A DNA stretch of 64,000 nucleotides from contig ML682067.1 of assembly GCA_007922195.1 (NCBI GenBank), forward strand, positions 1,626,357 to 1,690,356, written 5' to 3'. The DNA comes from Podocnemis expansa. Taxonomy: Eukaryota; Chordata; Testudines; Podocnemididae. The translations under genes and the position numbers were made by a program. The notes below the pieces were generated by a model. The model did no database searches. It was not told the DNA's origin and saw only the letters and a list, made by a program, of their open reading frames with translations. Below, piece after piece: positions 1-11,200 of this stretch. Position 1 is the stretch's first letter, and each line of letters starts with the position of its first letter.

Positions 1-2140
1 ATAATGTTGGGTTTTGTTTCCCTTAGGACTCATGCCTGCAGGCTTACAAAGGACTCCATTTAATCACTTATTTGTTCAATGGATAAATGAAGTGAGCAGA
101 CAGATTGAGACATTTTGGACTATGTCATCAGTACTCTGAAGACATTTAGTTCTGTGTTTCCTTTTCATCAACTCCAGTTTTCTAACTATGACTTCCCCTT
201 TGTAAATCCATGAGACTAACTTTTTTATATATCTGAAAGTGTTCTATTTTGTCCTTTATCAAAGATTTAGGCTCCTAACATCAAGGCAAGATATATAACA
301 TTTCTCAGTTCTTCACTTGCTGCTGCACATATTTTTAAAAGGATTTTATTAGCTTATTTCCTGTTCACATTTTTATTCCTCTTTAAAACCATTATCTAGA
401 ACAAACTAGTCTTTTTAATGTAAATTCCAAGACACCAGTGTAACTATTTTATCCAGAATCTATTTTAGCAGAAGCATAGAGAACATTAATTGTCTGTAAT
501 GGTTAACCCATTAGTGAAAAGGATGCCTGATAAATTGAAAATGTGGCACTTAGCCAAGAAAGACCAGTATATTTTGAACATTCATTTCTGCTCTGAGGAG
601 TGGCAGTTCATGTTCTCTATACATCTGTGATGAAGCTTTTTCCAAATGAAGTCACCTAAGGGCATATTCTGTACCCATGGTATTCATGGAAATGGCCATT
701 GGCTGCATGCGTGAATCAAGGGCAATAGCTGCTTAGTCCTCATTACATTTGAGGCCTTATATTAGCACTGTGAAACAAAATGAATATATTTAACAAACCC
801 AAATAATGCTAGATTTCATTTTCAGAATATAATACATCTTCAAAACAATGACTCATAATACTTTAAATATGTAAGAGTATTAGATTAATTTATTAGACTA
901 ACTAATATCTCCAGTACTTTCAAATTTTAACAGTTCACTTTCTCTTTCATGGAAATGAAAATATTCACTTCAGTTAATCTGGGATTTTACCCTGGATGTT
1001 TCTATTGTGGCATTTTAAGATTCTGATAAGAGATGGGAGGAAGCATATTCTTCAGTTTGGACTACTAAGGAAGCAGTTGGAACTATTTGCAGAAACCATT
1101 ACTATCATCATAATAAAGAAATGCCCTCATAAAGCAGATTTAATACATTTCCCATCTTTTATTCAGAATTAATTGCCATTTAAAGTGTGTTGAAATACAC
1201 ATTCACTAATTCCAGCAGAACTGAGTCAGTGTGCTTTCAAATACATTGATAATATAAAGAAAATTTTAAAGAATTTTCTGAGTTTATTTACAGTAGCAGG
1301 AACTGATTAAAGCAGCCTATGATCATTTGTAAAGCCATGAAATTGGGACCCCACGAGGATCTACAGTTGCTAGTGTTTCCAGGAATCATCTAACATTGTT
1401 TTGAAACAGAGTGATGATAAAAGTCAGTATTGGCCTCAGAGAAGAGTTGGGTTGGTGAAATTCAAAAGTCTGTTAAATGTAGTTTCAAATTAATGCATTT
1501 GTGGTTTTGTTCTGTGTAGCTATGCTGATAGGTAGCCCTAAGAGTTTCAATGATGAGTTATGAAAAGGAATGGAGGAAGAAGGTATGTCTGAGAAAGAAT
1601 GAAATTAACAGATATTAAAAAATTAAGATACTGCATACTTAATATATTAACTGGAACAGAGAAAATGCCTGATTTTCATGATATTTCATGCTCTCCTCCT
1701 GATTCTCCATCATATTGTAAAGCAAGTACTTTACTGACTAGCTATAACATACCAAGGGAAAAATTCATTTTTTAGAAACTACTATTTCACAATGTACCCA
1801 TAATTATTGGAATTTTTTTTACTACAAAAAAAAAAAATACAGCCAGTACAGATCATTTAAACTCAGAAAAGAAACCCAAAATAAACCAGACTACTGTGTA
1901 TTCCATTTAACTATCCACAATTAATCTCTTTTCACTTGCTTTTGAAAATTGTTTTCCTAATTATTTAAAAACAGTTCACATACACACACACTTATTTCTC
2001 AATGAATGACAATGAATTTATTTTTTTCTTTGTATGATTTCTATTTACTCAGTGTAAAAAAAAAAAACAATCTATATACTACAGTCTTCAGAACAAGCTC
2101 ACACCTGAATATTGCAGGATGCTAAATGGCAATTAAGGCA
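1..2140. other. AT-rich DNA without recognised features
   Basis: No credible exon, RNA gene or young transposon was recognised on either strand. The stretch is AT-rich with short A and T runs (for example near 1826 and 2056) and stop codons in all frames. It could be old degraded repeat or unique intergenic or intronic DNA; nothing more can be supported by eye. Confidence 0.5.
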
Positions 2141-2144
2141 AGGT

Positions 2145-2262
2145 GCGTGAGATAATATATTTGAGTGGACCAACTTCTGTTGGTGAGAGAGAAGTTTTTG
2201 AGCTTAATCAGAGCTTTTCTTCAGGTTTGAGAAATGTACTCAGTACCACAGCTCAATACCAC
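2145..2262 (+). repeat. interspersed repeat with internal hairpin
   Basis: The segment carries a 'ggaccaacttctgttggtgagagag' type block, followed by an 'agcttttcttcaggt' block. The same order recurs at about 46119-46225. The ACCAAC/GTTGGT arms form a short hairpin. It is a dispersed short repeat of unknown class, placed just left of a Penelope tail, and may be the remnant of a related element. Confidence 0.5.
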
Positions 2263-2318
2263 GTGCAACAGATTGTTTGTAAGTAACCCTTAGTATTATC
2301 AAGTTCCAAAGGGATAGC

Positions 2319-2715
2319 CATGTTAATCTAGTTCAAAAAAACAAACAAGGAGTCCTGTGCCACTTTTAAAGAGTAACAAATGTACTTATCATATGAGCTT
2401 CTGTAGGAGAAAATCCCACTTCATCAAATGCTTTGATGAAGGGACAATTTATAGAATGGGAAGAAGATAAATACGGGGAAGTGTAAGTCATATGATCAGA
2501 TCACACTCTTACAGCAAACCAAAGCAGTTGTTAAGATTCAAACACTGGGGAACAGCATATGGAGGAAGATGAGGCCAAATTACCTGTTGTAATGAAAAAT
2601 CACAAGCCTTAAGTCCTGAAGAGAGAGTCAAATTTACAAATGAATTCCAGTTCTGCACTTTCTCTTTGAAGCTTTGATGTGTTATTCAATAGTTTGAGCA
2701 CAGCTATTAGCAAAT
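2319..2715 (-). mobile_element. Penelope-like element tail, inverted against the adjacent coding fragment
   Basis: This matches, in the same order, the left parts of the copies at 6412 and 59993. It has a block like 'gtcctgtgccactt', a 'gagctt...gagaaaatccc' hairpin, a block ending 'ataaatacggggaagtg', then 'cacctgttgtaat'-like and 'ctttgaagctttgat'-like blocks. On the minus strand it is the 3' end of a Penelope-like retroelement. Immediately to its right lies a plus-strand Penelope coding fragment, so the two pieces are head to head. Inverted partial copies of this kind are typical of Penelope-like elements. Confidence 0.65.
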
Positions 2716-2730
2716 CATTTCAATAATTTC

Positions 2731-3355
2731 CACCCCCTAATCAAACTTAGCTTGGAGCACTTCATACAGGAGATCCTCTTTCTGGACACTACAGTATGAA
2801 TTAGTGATAAACACGTAAACATCACCCTTTACCAAAAACCTGGTGAACGGTATAATTACCTACATTCCTCAAGCTTTCATCCAAAACACAGCAGATGATA
2901 CATTGTCTACAGCCAAGCCCTAAGATATAACCACATTTGCTCTTATCCCAGACAGAGACAGACACTGTCAGGACCTCTATCAAATATTCTTAAAACTTTG
3001 GTACCCACCTGCAGAAGTGAAGAAACAAATTGACAGAACCAGGTGGGTACCCCAAAGTCAACTACACAGGAGAAGCCAATGAAAGAAAATAGCACGTCAT
3101 TGGTCATCACCTATAACCCCAAAGTCAGACCTCTACAGCACATCCCCAAGGATCTACAGCCCATTCTACAGGACAATCCCTCACTCTCACAAGCCTTGAG
3201 AGACAGACTTCTCCTCACCTACAGAGAGTCCCCTAACCACCAGCACATACTCACTAGCAACTACAGACCTAACAATAGAACCATTAAAGGTGGCACATGT
3301 CCCTGCAACAAACCACACTACCAACTTTGCCCACGTATGTGCTCAAAAGACACAG
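2731..3355 (+). pseudogene. Penelope-like element, end of reverse transcriptase and linker region (fragment)
   Basis: Translating the plus strand gives 'FLDTT', then a 'YQKPGERYNYLHSSSFHPKH' stretch, then 'YSQALRYNHICS'. The open part from 3043 encodes 'LVITYNPKVRPLQ', 'DLQPILQDNPSLSQALRDR' and the cysteine-rich 'GTCPCNKPHYQLCP'. This order is the C-terminal thumb region and the linker ahead of the GIY-YIG endonuclease in Penelope-like elements, which prime reverse transcription with that nuclease. The upstream part contains a stop and frame changes. The similarity ends around 3355, before the endonuclease, where unrelated sequence starts. It is a dead fragment. The minus-strand ORF at 60545-60838 is a homologue. 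Confidence 0.75.
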
Positions 3356-3700
3356 GGCTTGTCTACACTGGAGAATCAAAATGCACTAAGTCCGCTTACT
3401 GTGCACTAAGTGCCCTCTTAATCCAGATTAATTAACCCTCATGAACAAGAGGAGTAAGAGCTGGTCTGGAACAGTTAACACGCATCAACGAGTGTGGGTT
3501 CATAGTGAACTATTTAGTGTGCATTTACAAGCCTCCGGAAACGCCCATAATTCCAATCGTGACTACTCAGGTGTTCCTCTTTAATTCTGCTCCTCCAGTG
3601 CAACTCCCCCTCCCTCCTCTGAAGTCCAGGACGTTTGAAATCTTTCCCTTGTAGTCACTTCCTGTTCCTTCTGCTCACAGAGCCAGTGTGTTTGCATGGA
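3356..3700. other. unclassified repeat-like sequence ending the Penelope fragment
   Basis: Penelope similarity stops at a 'gcttgtctacact' block. The following 200 bases hold short direct motifs built on 'tgcactaagt'/'tagtgtgcatt', with a mirrored 'caagcctccgg' near 3527. This suggests a small palindromic DNA element inserted here. I could not define its ends or target duplication. Confidence 0.3.
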
Positions 3701-3739
3701 ACAATGCCAGCTGAATGTGATAAATGCACACCCACCTAG

Positions 3740-4200
3740 AGCACAGCTGAGGTGATGGATTTCATCAGCATCTGGGGAGAGTCTGGTGTGCAGGTGCAGT
3801 GATGTGGCAGCAGGAGAAATTCTGATACTTAATGGTCAGATTTTTTGTGCCATGTTGGAGGAGTATGATAGGGACATAATGCAATGCAGAACCAAAGTGA
3901 AAGGACTGTGGCTGAAATACCACAGAGCCAGGGAGTCAAATCGCCATTCTGGTTCCATGCCAGCAAAAAGCATATTTTACAAGAAGTTGGAAACCATCTC
4001 CTGCAGGGACCCCACTACTACCCCCCAGTTTTCCGTGGACATGTCAGTGCCCATGCAGGATCCATATGCCACAGGAAACCAAGACAAGGAGGTGATTGAC
4101 AAGGAAGTGGAGATGGAGCATGACCTGGACAGAAGAAGCAGTTTCAGGAGACATTTGGAAGCAGGAGCTGTTTCTCTCTTCCTCCCCGCTCCACAGAGAC
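3740..4200 (+). pseudogene. Myb/SANT-like DNA-binding domain fragment (Harbinger-type), degenerate
   Basis: Upstream of the open frame, the reading 'DFISIWGESGVQ' and then, from about 3834, 'GQIFCAMLEEYDRDIMQCRTK', 'LKYHRARESNRHSG' and 'FYKKLETISCRDPTTTP' is the pattern of the trihelix Myb/SANT-like domain. It is found in proteins carried by PIF/Harbinger transposons and in the MSANTD genes derived from them. The conserved second-helix QCR and the REANxRSG-like motif are visible. A stop (around 3800) and a later frame change break it. The open ORF that includes this domain runs 3786-4424, but its C-terminal part reads through unrelated gypsy sequence. I regard it as a transposon-derived pseudogene, not a host gene. 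Confidence 0.6.
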
Positions 4201-4229
4201 ATCCAGCCAGTTGCAACCATTCAGCTCAA

Positions 4230-4573
4230 ACACTGCTCCTGGGGCCACCCTGTGGACGAGGCCACCTGCTCAAATGTTTTCAAAACACCTCTGGATCGTC
4301 TTCAGGGCCCATCTTGGTCAGCCAGAGTGGGAGCGGGGTAGAAACCATGGCCTGGGAAACCCCGGCAGTGGGGCTGACCGCCCCTGCAAATACGGCCTCC
4401 AACTTTTGCAGACTCTGCTGCTGAAGTTCCCTCTGCTGGGCCCCTAGCTCCTGGATCATCTTTTGCTGGTGTTCCCCCAGAGCCTGCAGGAGGCGCTGCT
4501 GTTGTTGCAGCTGCTCCGTTTGCTGTTGCTGCTGCTGTTTGACCCACCATTTTGTGAACCGATCGAGATCCAT
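4230..4573 (-). pseudogene. Ty3/gypsy-type Gag, N-terminal fragment
   Basis: The minus-strand ATG at 4573 opens a product starting MDLDRFTKWW. A glutamine-rich coiled segment follows ('QQQQQQ', 'LLQALGEHQQKMIQELGAQQ'), then 'PLWLTKMGPEDDPEVF'. This layout of basic start, poly-Gln coiled coil and 'KMGPEDDPEAF' leading into the capsid helix region is what I know from reptilian Ty3/gypsy Gag proteins. The open frame ends at 4280 with a premature stop where a one-base loss would explain the shift; similarity seems to continue to about 4230, where the capsid domain is cut off. There is no pol. It lies downstream of the LTR-like sequence on the same strand, as expected for a 5' LTR and gag remnant. 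Confidence 0.6.
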
Positions 4574-5801
4574 GGTGATCGAACGCCTCTCTGCCCCCTC
4601 CAAGTGGGAGCCTATCTTACGCCTGGCAGCCCCCCCCCCCCCCTTTTGTCAGCAGGGGGAGAATGCCTGCACTCTCCACCATGTGTAGGCGTACAGCGCT
4701 ATTGGCCCGCTGGGAGGGCGCCTCCTACTGGCAGTAAAAGGGAGTTGGCTGGTAGGGCACCCCTCCCAGCAGCCAAAAGAATGTCTCTTGCCTGATCCCT
4801 TGACTGGTGACACCACGTACACAGTCTGGAGCCCCGGCCCCCAGGCGGGCCGGGCAAGTACCAAGTCTGGAGGACAACTCGGGTGGTTAGGGATCACAGT
4901 GCATCTTCCTCTTTCCAGGAAATGAGGGTGGGGTTTTGGGGAGGGAGACACAGGCCCACCCACTCCACCGCATCTCAGCCCAGGGCCCTATACCAGGGCA
5001 GGGTGGTCCACCATGGGGTCAGCGGAGCGGCCTCTGAAACACGCTGCCCCGGGAATCTGGCCCATCACCCTGCCCTCCCTGGGCTACTTCTCCGACCCCG
5101 CTCCGTCCCCCACCCAGAGTACCTATCTCCAGAGGGGGTAGCTGTCCTCAGGGTCTCCCTCATAGATGGCTTGTGGCACCCCAATAAACCTCTTGGTATC
5201 CATTGGTGGCAGGTTGGGATACTCGGTAGGTTCCTCTGCAAGGGGTAGCTCCTCTAGGCCATGGGGTCCATACGGGACCGGCGTCTCCTCCTTGGCTGAG
5301 GGTAGCTCCTCCAGGTCGCAGGGGCCTGAGGCAGCGGGCAGCTCTTCTTCTACGGAGGGCAGCTCCTCTAGGTCGCAGGCCTGGAAAGGAGTCGGGCCTT
5401 CCGCTTCTCCGGGTCACCCCCAAGTCGAGAGGCTGCGACGGGGCCTAGTGGCCCTTTAAGTGCCCACCCCAGTTGGCCGCCTCTGGGCTCCCTTCCCAGT
5501 CGCCTGGTCCTGGGAGACTGGGCGGGCCGTAGCGCTGGGCACCCCTGGAGGCAGGGGCTAGCTGGTGGGTCTGGTCCTGGCCTAGCCTGACTTGCTCCCT
5601 CCATGCTGGCACATCCTTCCCCCTCTGGAGCTCAGCCCCAACTGAGCTCCTAGCCTGAGCTCTTATACCGCCCCTTCCTGCTCTGGCCATGCCCTTCCAC
5701 CTCCGGGGCTGAGTCCTTGCTGTTCCCTGGTCTGGCCAGCAGGGGCGTTTGGGGTGTTCCTCCAGCCCGGGCTCGGAGGCAGGCCACAGTACCTGTCTAC
5801 A
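4574..5801 (-). mobile_element. Ty3/gypsy 5' LTR and leader (minus strand)
   Basis: On the minus strand the block begins TGTAGACAGGT at 5801, a TG start typical of an LTR. It contains a TATA-like GGTATAAGAGC near 5665 and runs GC-rich into the gag start at 4573. The composition (about two-thirds G+C) differs sharply from the flanks. The LTR/leader border and primer-binding site could not be fixed. The copy is truncated within gag, so no target duplication can be tested. A run of 13 C at 4631-4643 may be a simple-repeat expansion or an assembly-sensitive site. Confidence 0.5.
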
Positions 5802-6411
5802 GGGTCATGTACTTCCCACGCAACCTGGGCTCTGTTAATCTTGATTCAGTATCAGAGCATTCACTCAGGCACTGATTGCCACTTCTTCTAGGACTGAAAG
5901 ATCACAGAAACGTTCATGGATGTACTCCCACAGTCTCTGGCTCAGGTTATTAGGAAGAGCAGATGAGTCTTCTCCTCTGTAGAAGGAAACTCTCTCTCTC
6001 TAACTGAGAAGCACACTGGGTGGGACCAGCAAAGAGCTGAAGCATAAGGCCCAGGTGGGAATCTATTTGCATAAAGGATATGGATTTTAGCTTGGAAGTT
6101 CAACCTAAGGAGCAGTACATCCACTTCTACAGTCACCTCCTGTGTAAAGTAGTGCCACATATTACTATTCATATTCCATTAATACTGTCTGCAAGTAATC
6201 AAGGACCAGCCCACCCTAGAGATACACAAAAGTAACAGGACATAAGCACTCTCAATTCTACTCACCATGCCATGGTGACTGCAGGAACTGTAGCCTGCAT
6301 GCTGTGAAGTTTGTGCGGGAATGTGACCCACAGTATTTAGCACTGTACTGTTACTTCTAAAAATATTACTTTTTTGTCTCAGGAATGCAAGAACAAATGT
6401 TTTATTCACTG

Positions 6412-6866
6412 TGAAACAAACAGGAATTCCTGTGGCACTTAAAGACTAACAAATTTATTTACTGCATGAACATTCATGGGAGAAAATCCCACTTTGTCAG
6501 ATGCTTTGAAGATGGGGGAACACACAGAATGGGAGGAAATAAATGCAGGGAAGTGAAGTCATGGGAACAGGTCACATTGTAACAGCAAATCAAAACAGTT
6601 GTAAAGATTTAAGCACTGGGGAACAGCATACAGAGGAAGATGAGGTCAAATCACCTGTTGTAATAAAAGAAAAATCCGATGTCCCTATTAAGTCCTGAAG
6701 CAATGCAACCAAACATAAAAATAAATTCAATCTCAGCAGCTTCTTTTTGAAGCCTTGATCTGGTATTCATCTGTCAGAGCAATGCTATTAGCAAATCATT
6801 AATGGAGTGCCCGTGAAGATTGAAATGCTGACCCACTGCTTTTAGAATGTGATTTCTGACATCACC
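6412..6866 (-). mobile_element. Penelope-like element 3' fragment
   Basis: It is collinear with the copies at 2319 and 59993: 'ggaattcctgtggcactt', 'aaagactaacaaattt', a hairpin ending 'gagaaaatcccac', 'agaatgggaggaaataaatg', 'cacctgttgtaat', then a part that on the minus strand reads as the end of a Penelope GIY-YIG region ('catttctgacatcac' border at about 6866). It is the 3' end of a reverse-strand, 5'-truncated Penelope-like insertion. Confidence 0.65.
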
Positions 6867-7097
6867 TCAACTCCAGGGAAGTTTTAAAGAATAAAGTCCT
6901 GAAAAGCCGAATAGAAAGAAGTCCAGGAAAAGACCAGCAATGACGGAGACTGTGTAGACCTTGCTGGTAGGTTTTACGGTTCTTGTGCTGGAACACAGTG
7001 TAAATGGAGAACCTGGATTTTCCTTCCAGCCACTGTGAAGTGTCACGGAACTGTTGGAGGTGTCATCCAGAAAGCTGGCCTGATAAGATTTAGATAC
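6867..7097 (-). CDS. possible orphan terminal exon with a membrane helix (unproven)
   Basis: The minus strand shows a strong pyrimidine tract ending in CAG just before 7097, then 76 open codons and TGA at 6869-6867. The product includes NSS (a possible N-glycosylation site) and, near the end, 'KVYTVSVIAGLFLDFFLFGF', which looks like a membrane-spanning helix with a short tail. I do not recognise the family. The stop codon coincides with the border of a Penelope-like fragment, so this may equally be repeat-derived chance coding. The longer ORF extends to 7196 without a better start. Confidence 0.15.
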   Translation of the reverse strand, partial: VSKSYQASFLDDTSNSSVTLHSGWKENPGSPFTLCSSTRTVKPTSKVYTVSVIAGLFLDFFLFGFSGLYSLKLPWS

Positions 7098-7199
7098 CTG
7101 GGAAGAGAGAAGGGAGACCATATTGTCACCTAGTTGGAAAGCTGAGTTGTGGGAGGGAACACTGTGAATTATGGCATGAGAAACCACATGGAGCAATGG

Positions 7200-7915
7200 A
7201 GTGCCTATTGATAGAGTGCCATATGGGAAGAAAGTTGCTATGGAGGCCTAGAGAAGATGAGGTTGCAGTTGGTGAACCCTATACTAATCTACTACAAGTT
7301 TTTATTGGGAGGATCAGGTTTGGAAATCCTATGAGAGTGCCCAAATTGGAAAACTCAACTTCTTGTGTCAATGTTGGCAGTCCAGTGGAGAGGGAATGTG
7401 ATCACATTCTCAAGTTCTCCCTAAAGAGGTCTAATACATGTGATATAATTTTGGTCAGAATTATTGATTTCTGTGGGAGGAAAAAAAACTGTGCTAGAAG
7501 GAATAGCTTGTAGAATTCAAAAAATGCAAGGGGTGGACACTTCTTGGTAAATATTTAGTATCCTCTTCTCTGTCATTGCCTTCAAAGGGAGTTGCAGATG
7601 GTCAGTATTCTCCAGTAGAAGGGGTTCAGCACCTTGTGGCCTCAGGCTTTTAATAATAAGGTGCTATGATTTAATTCTGTGCATAATCACCTCAACAGAA
7701 TGCTTCCTCTAGTCTCATAAATGGAAGAGAGTGAAAAATCAGTAGATCTCTCTCCCCATGCCTCTCCACTAAACAGGAGGCAGGTGACAGAGCTGCAGTC
7801 CATGGAACATTCCTTTGGGACCCCATAGAAAATTTTGAGCTTTGCTGGGCTTGAAATGGCAGGTGGAGTGACACACAAGTGGTGCAGGGATCAGTTGCTC
7901 TCCCCTGCATAGCCT
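7200..7915. other. no recognised features
   Basis: Only short ORFs without family resemblance were seen. No RNA gene or repeat boundary could be identified. Confidence 0.4.
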
Positions 7916-7918
7916 ATG

Positions 7919-8090
7919 GTTGGCTAAACTAGCTTGTGAGCCACATGCAGCTCTTGTACAGTTAAAGTGCAGCTTACAGGGCCTCCTATGCCTCTCCCAT
8001 GCTCCACCTACCAGACTAGGTTGGGGAACCTTAGAGCTTCTGCCATGTAGTGGGGTTGTGGGGCTAAATGATTCTGCCTAGTAGGGAACA
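7919..8090 (+). mobile_element. degenerate hAT-like non-autonomous element
   Basis: The order 'ggctaaact...tgagccacatgcagctc...aagtgcagcttacag' parallels the start of the better-preserved element at 52399-52879 ('ggccaaactg', 'tgagccacgtgtggctc', 'agtgcagctcacag'). The ends are too worn to define a target duplication. Confidence 0.4.
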
Positions 8091-8289
8091 GGATCTTAGG
8101 CGAGAGGGGAGCTGGAGAGGCAGTGCATTTCTCCATCACTGGCATAGTCCCTGGCTGATGTTATGGATTTCCCTTCTGGTGGTAATCATCATCATAACTG
8201 CTCACATAAGCACTGCTTCTATGCATAACGGTCATAGGAATGTGTCCTTGGTGAATAACAGGAATGTCATGTTCTGTGTTTGAATTTTA

Positions 8290-11200
8290 GTAAAACATTT
8301 GACAGCATCTTCTCAGATATGACTCAAAATTGTCAAACTGATGTGAATTCAAATATTGCCATGCTAGGACTGTAAACATGGGTAAGGCTAAACAGCAGCA
8401 TATTAAAGTAAAAGGGAGATATAGGCAATCATTTCTGGCCCTCTGGATCCTCTCAGTTGTTTCTCTTCCTCCTGATAACAAGACCCCCAGGCATCTCCTG
8501 ATACACACACCAGTGCTGGTTTATTTATAGAAAGTTCAGACTACAATACCCGCTCCCAACCCAGCCCCTATGTAGGCCCTGAGGTGTAGGGTACCTTACC
8601 CTTACATCACTAAGAGGCACCTTAAACCACTAAGCTTCCCCACTCCCCTTACCTTTCCTCAGCAGTCTTATTTATCTATCCCACTCTGGGGAACAACTGC
8701 TCACATTTGCCTCCTAGGGCCTGAGTCTAGCATGACCTAATTAGTGCTTCAGCTGGGGCTCCCTTCCCCCTGCTTTCTACAGCCCTGCTAGTCATAGGTA
8801 GCACCCTGAGGGGCTTTTTTCCCCTCTATTGTGCCACAGGAAGCTTTTAAGGAGGAATTGCTGGGATCACTGTAAGGTCCAGTTTAATTTAGCATCTTTA
8901 TTAATGGCAAAGTGCACGTTACTGAAATTCACAGATGATATCAACTGATGCTGTGCTGACAGAAGACCAAAATAGCCACTTTAGATCACGGCCACTGATT
9001 GAACACATTATCTCAGCATGGATGGCTATCTCTTAGGAGGCTCCAGGATGGGCCGCAAATCCTTTTCCGCAATGTCTTGAATGTGGTCATGAATGGGAGA
9101 GAATCTCCATGAAGGAACTTTTAGGTAGATTCCTCCCCCTTCACTTCATGTGAATTTTAATATGGAAGGGAATTTAAGGTTTTTTTAGCCTATTTGGAAA
9201 ATTTGAGCTGGGTATTATATTATCCCTTAGAAAGAATGAGAGAATCATGGGTGTTTGGAGAGGGGGAGTCAAGAGATAAAGAGACACTAATTAAATTATT
9301 AGCGACAACTCTTGTTAGTCTGGGTATATTTAGGGGTAACTGCTACTTCCCCGGTTAGGTGTGTTGCATTACAATTTATTTAATGAGACTTTTTATTGCA
9401 CAGTAGACCTATAGGTTTCCTTAGTTGTGGCATTTTTTCAACTTCTTTTGTATTACAATTGAGACAACTGCTAGCTGTTTTTGATGGTTAATACATTCTG
9501 TCAGTCATAAACACACACCAAAGGATCATCTTTTCTTAAGTTATTTAACTTTCATTATTACACAATGGAGTGATACATTTTATGGTATTTTGTGCTCTGT
9601 TCCTGAAGCCTTCCAAGAAGAGAGAAAATGTAAAATGCAATTGCTTTTTTTCCAGGTAGCAGAATACTGTAGTATCATCAAAGTACATCAGAGTGGCAAT
9701 TACTAGCTAGGGAGTTTTATTAAAAAATAAATATATACACTTGATACAAATCTGCCTATTGTAAGATGTGAAAGAAAAGACCACAGCACAAAGCATCAGT
9801 GTTTGCATTCACTAACACCAGTAATATTCTCCTGACTACAATATATTGACTTTTTTTTTTTAAAGTGTGCTTCAGTTCTTAATTTTTCAGGTACTATACA
9901 AAACAATTCAAGAGTTTAATTCTGCAATGTGCTGAGCACTGTCTACCTGCAGAGAACTAAGCAAGCTCAGTATCCTGCATACCTTTGCTCCACGGAAGCT
10001 AAAAAAATTCTCTCTCACCAGTAGAAGCTGGTGTAATAAACGATACTGTATCACTCACCTTGTCTCACTGCTGAGAACAATCAATTAGTCTGCCCAACAG
10101 TTCAAGACTTTACCAGGAAAACAGAAAGTAAGGGCCAAAGTTGTCTCTCCCCCACCAACTTTTTGAAAGGTTAGAGGGATGGGTTAAATACATTAAAATT
10201 AATCTGCATTCAACCTTTTTTACTTTTAATGTAATTATCATGTACAGCAATAACAGTAGTTTGCAATCTGCTCTGGAATTTCCATGAGGATGAAATGCAC
10301 TATGTAAATGTAAACTATTCTGTGATTAATGTAATCAGTTGTTATTACAGCCATCTGTTATAGCAATCAATACAAAAGACATTGTGAAGGGAAGCAATAA
10401 AATGTCCAAGGAAAACCCAAATGGACAGTACTTTTATTACAAGATTTTTAGGAGGGTAGCAGCAGGGAGTAGTAATGGTGACTATCATTTCCAGTACATA
10501 CATAAAAATCATCAGGTCAGCTAGTTACCAGTTCAAAATTAATCTCATCACAAATATCTTCTTAATTTGCATTAGGAATTTGATCCTTTTCCTTCCTGAG
10601 TAAAACATGTTTGCGGAAATAAATTATTCAATTTTGTTCACTTTTTTTGCACAATTTTTTCTCCTTCTCAGGTAAAGTACACTCACAGGCATTCAATTAT
10701 CTAATAATTTAACTTCAGTGGGTTTACTTTGCATGAGTGAAAGTGACGGTAGGAACTGATTGACTTATTTTTATTTTTGTCTCAGCCAGGACTGAAGGAT
10801 AATGTACTAACATCTTACACAGTTTATTATTCTTTTGAGTTATCTACATTAAAATATTGGGAAAAGTTTGGACAGTGAATCTCAAAATAGATGTTCCCCA
10901 AATGCAACAGAACAATCATAGACATTATTTAGGTTTTAAAAAGTATCTCATTCTGCAGTAATAATCCAAACATTGTTCTTCAGCATAGTGTGGACCCTAG
11001 GTAAACTACAGAAGACCAAATGGGAGCATGCTAATTTATGGTGGTCTTGTAAGCACAAAACCCAGGAATAGCGTCTCACTGGAGGTGTGCCTATACACAA
11101 TTTTAGACCACAAGCCCTTATTCAATAGAGTACTTAAGCATACGTGTAACTTCAAACACGTGAAGTCCTACTGAATTTAGTGGGGCTATTCACATGCTTA

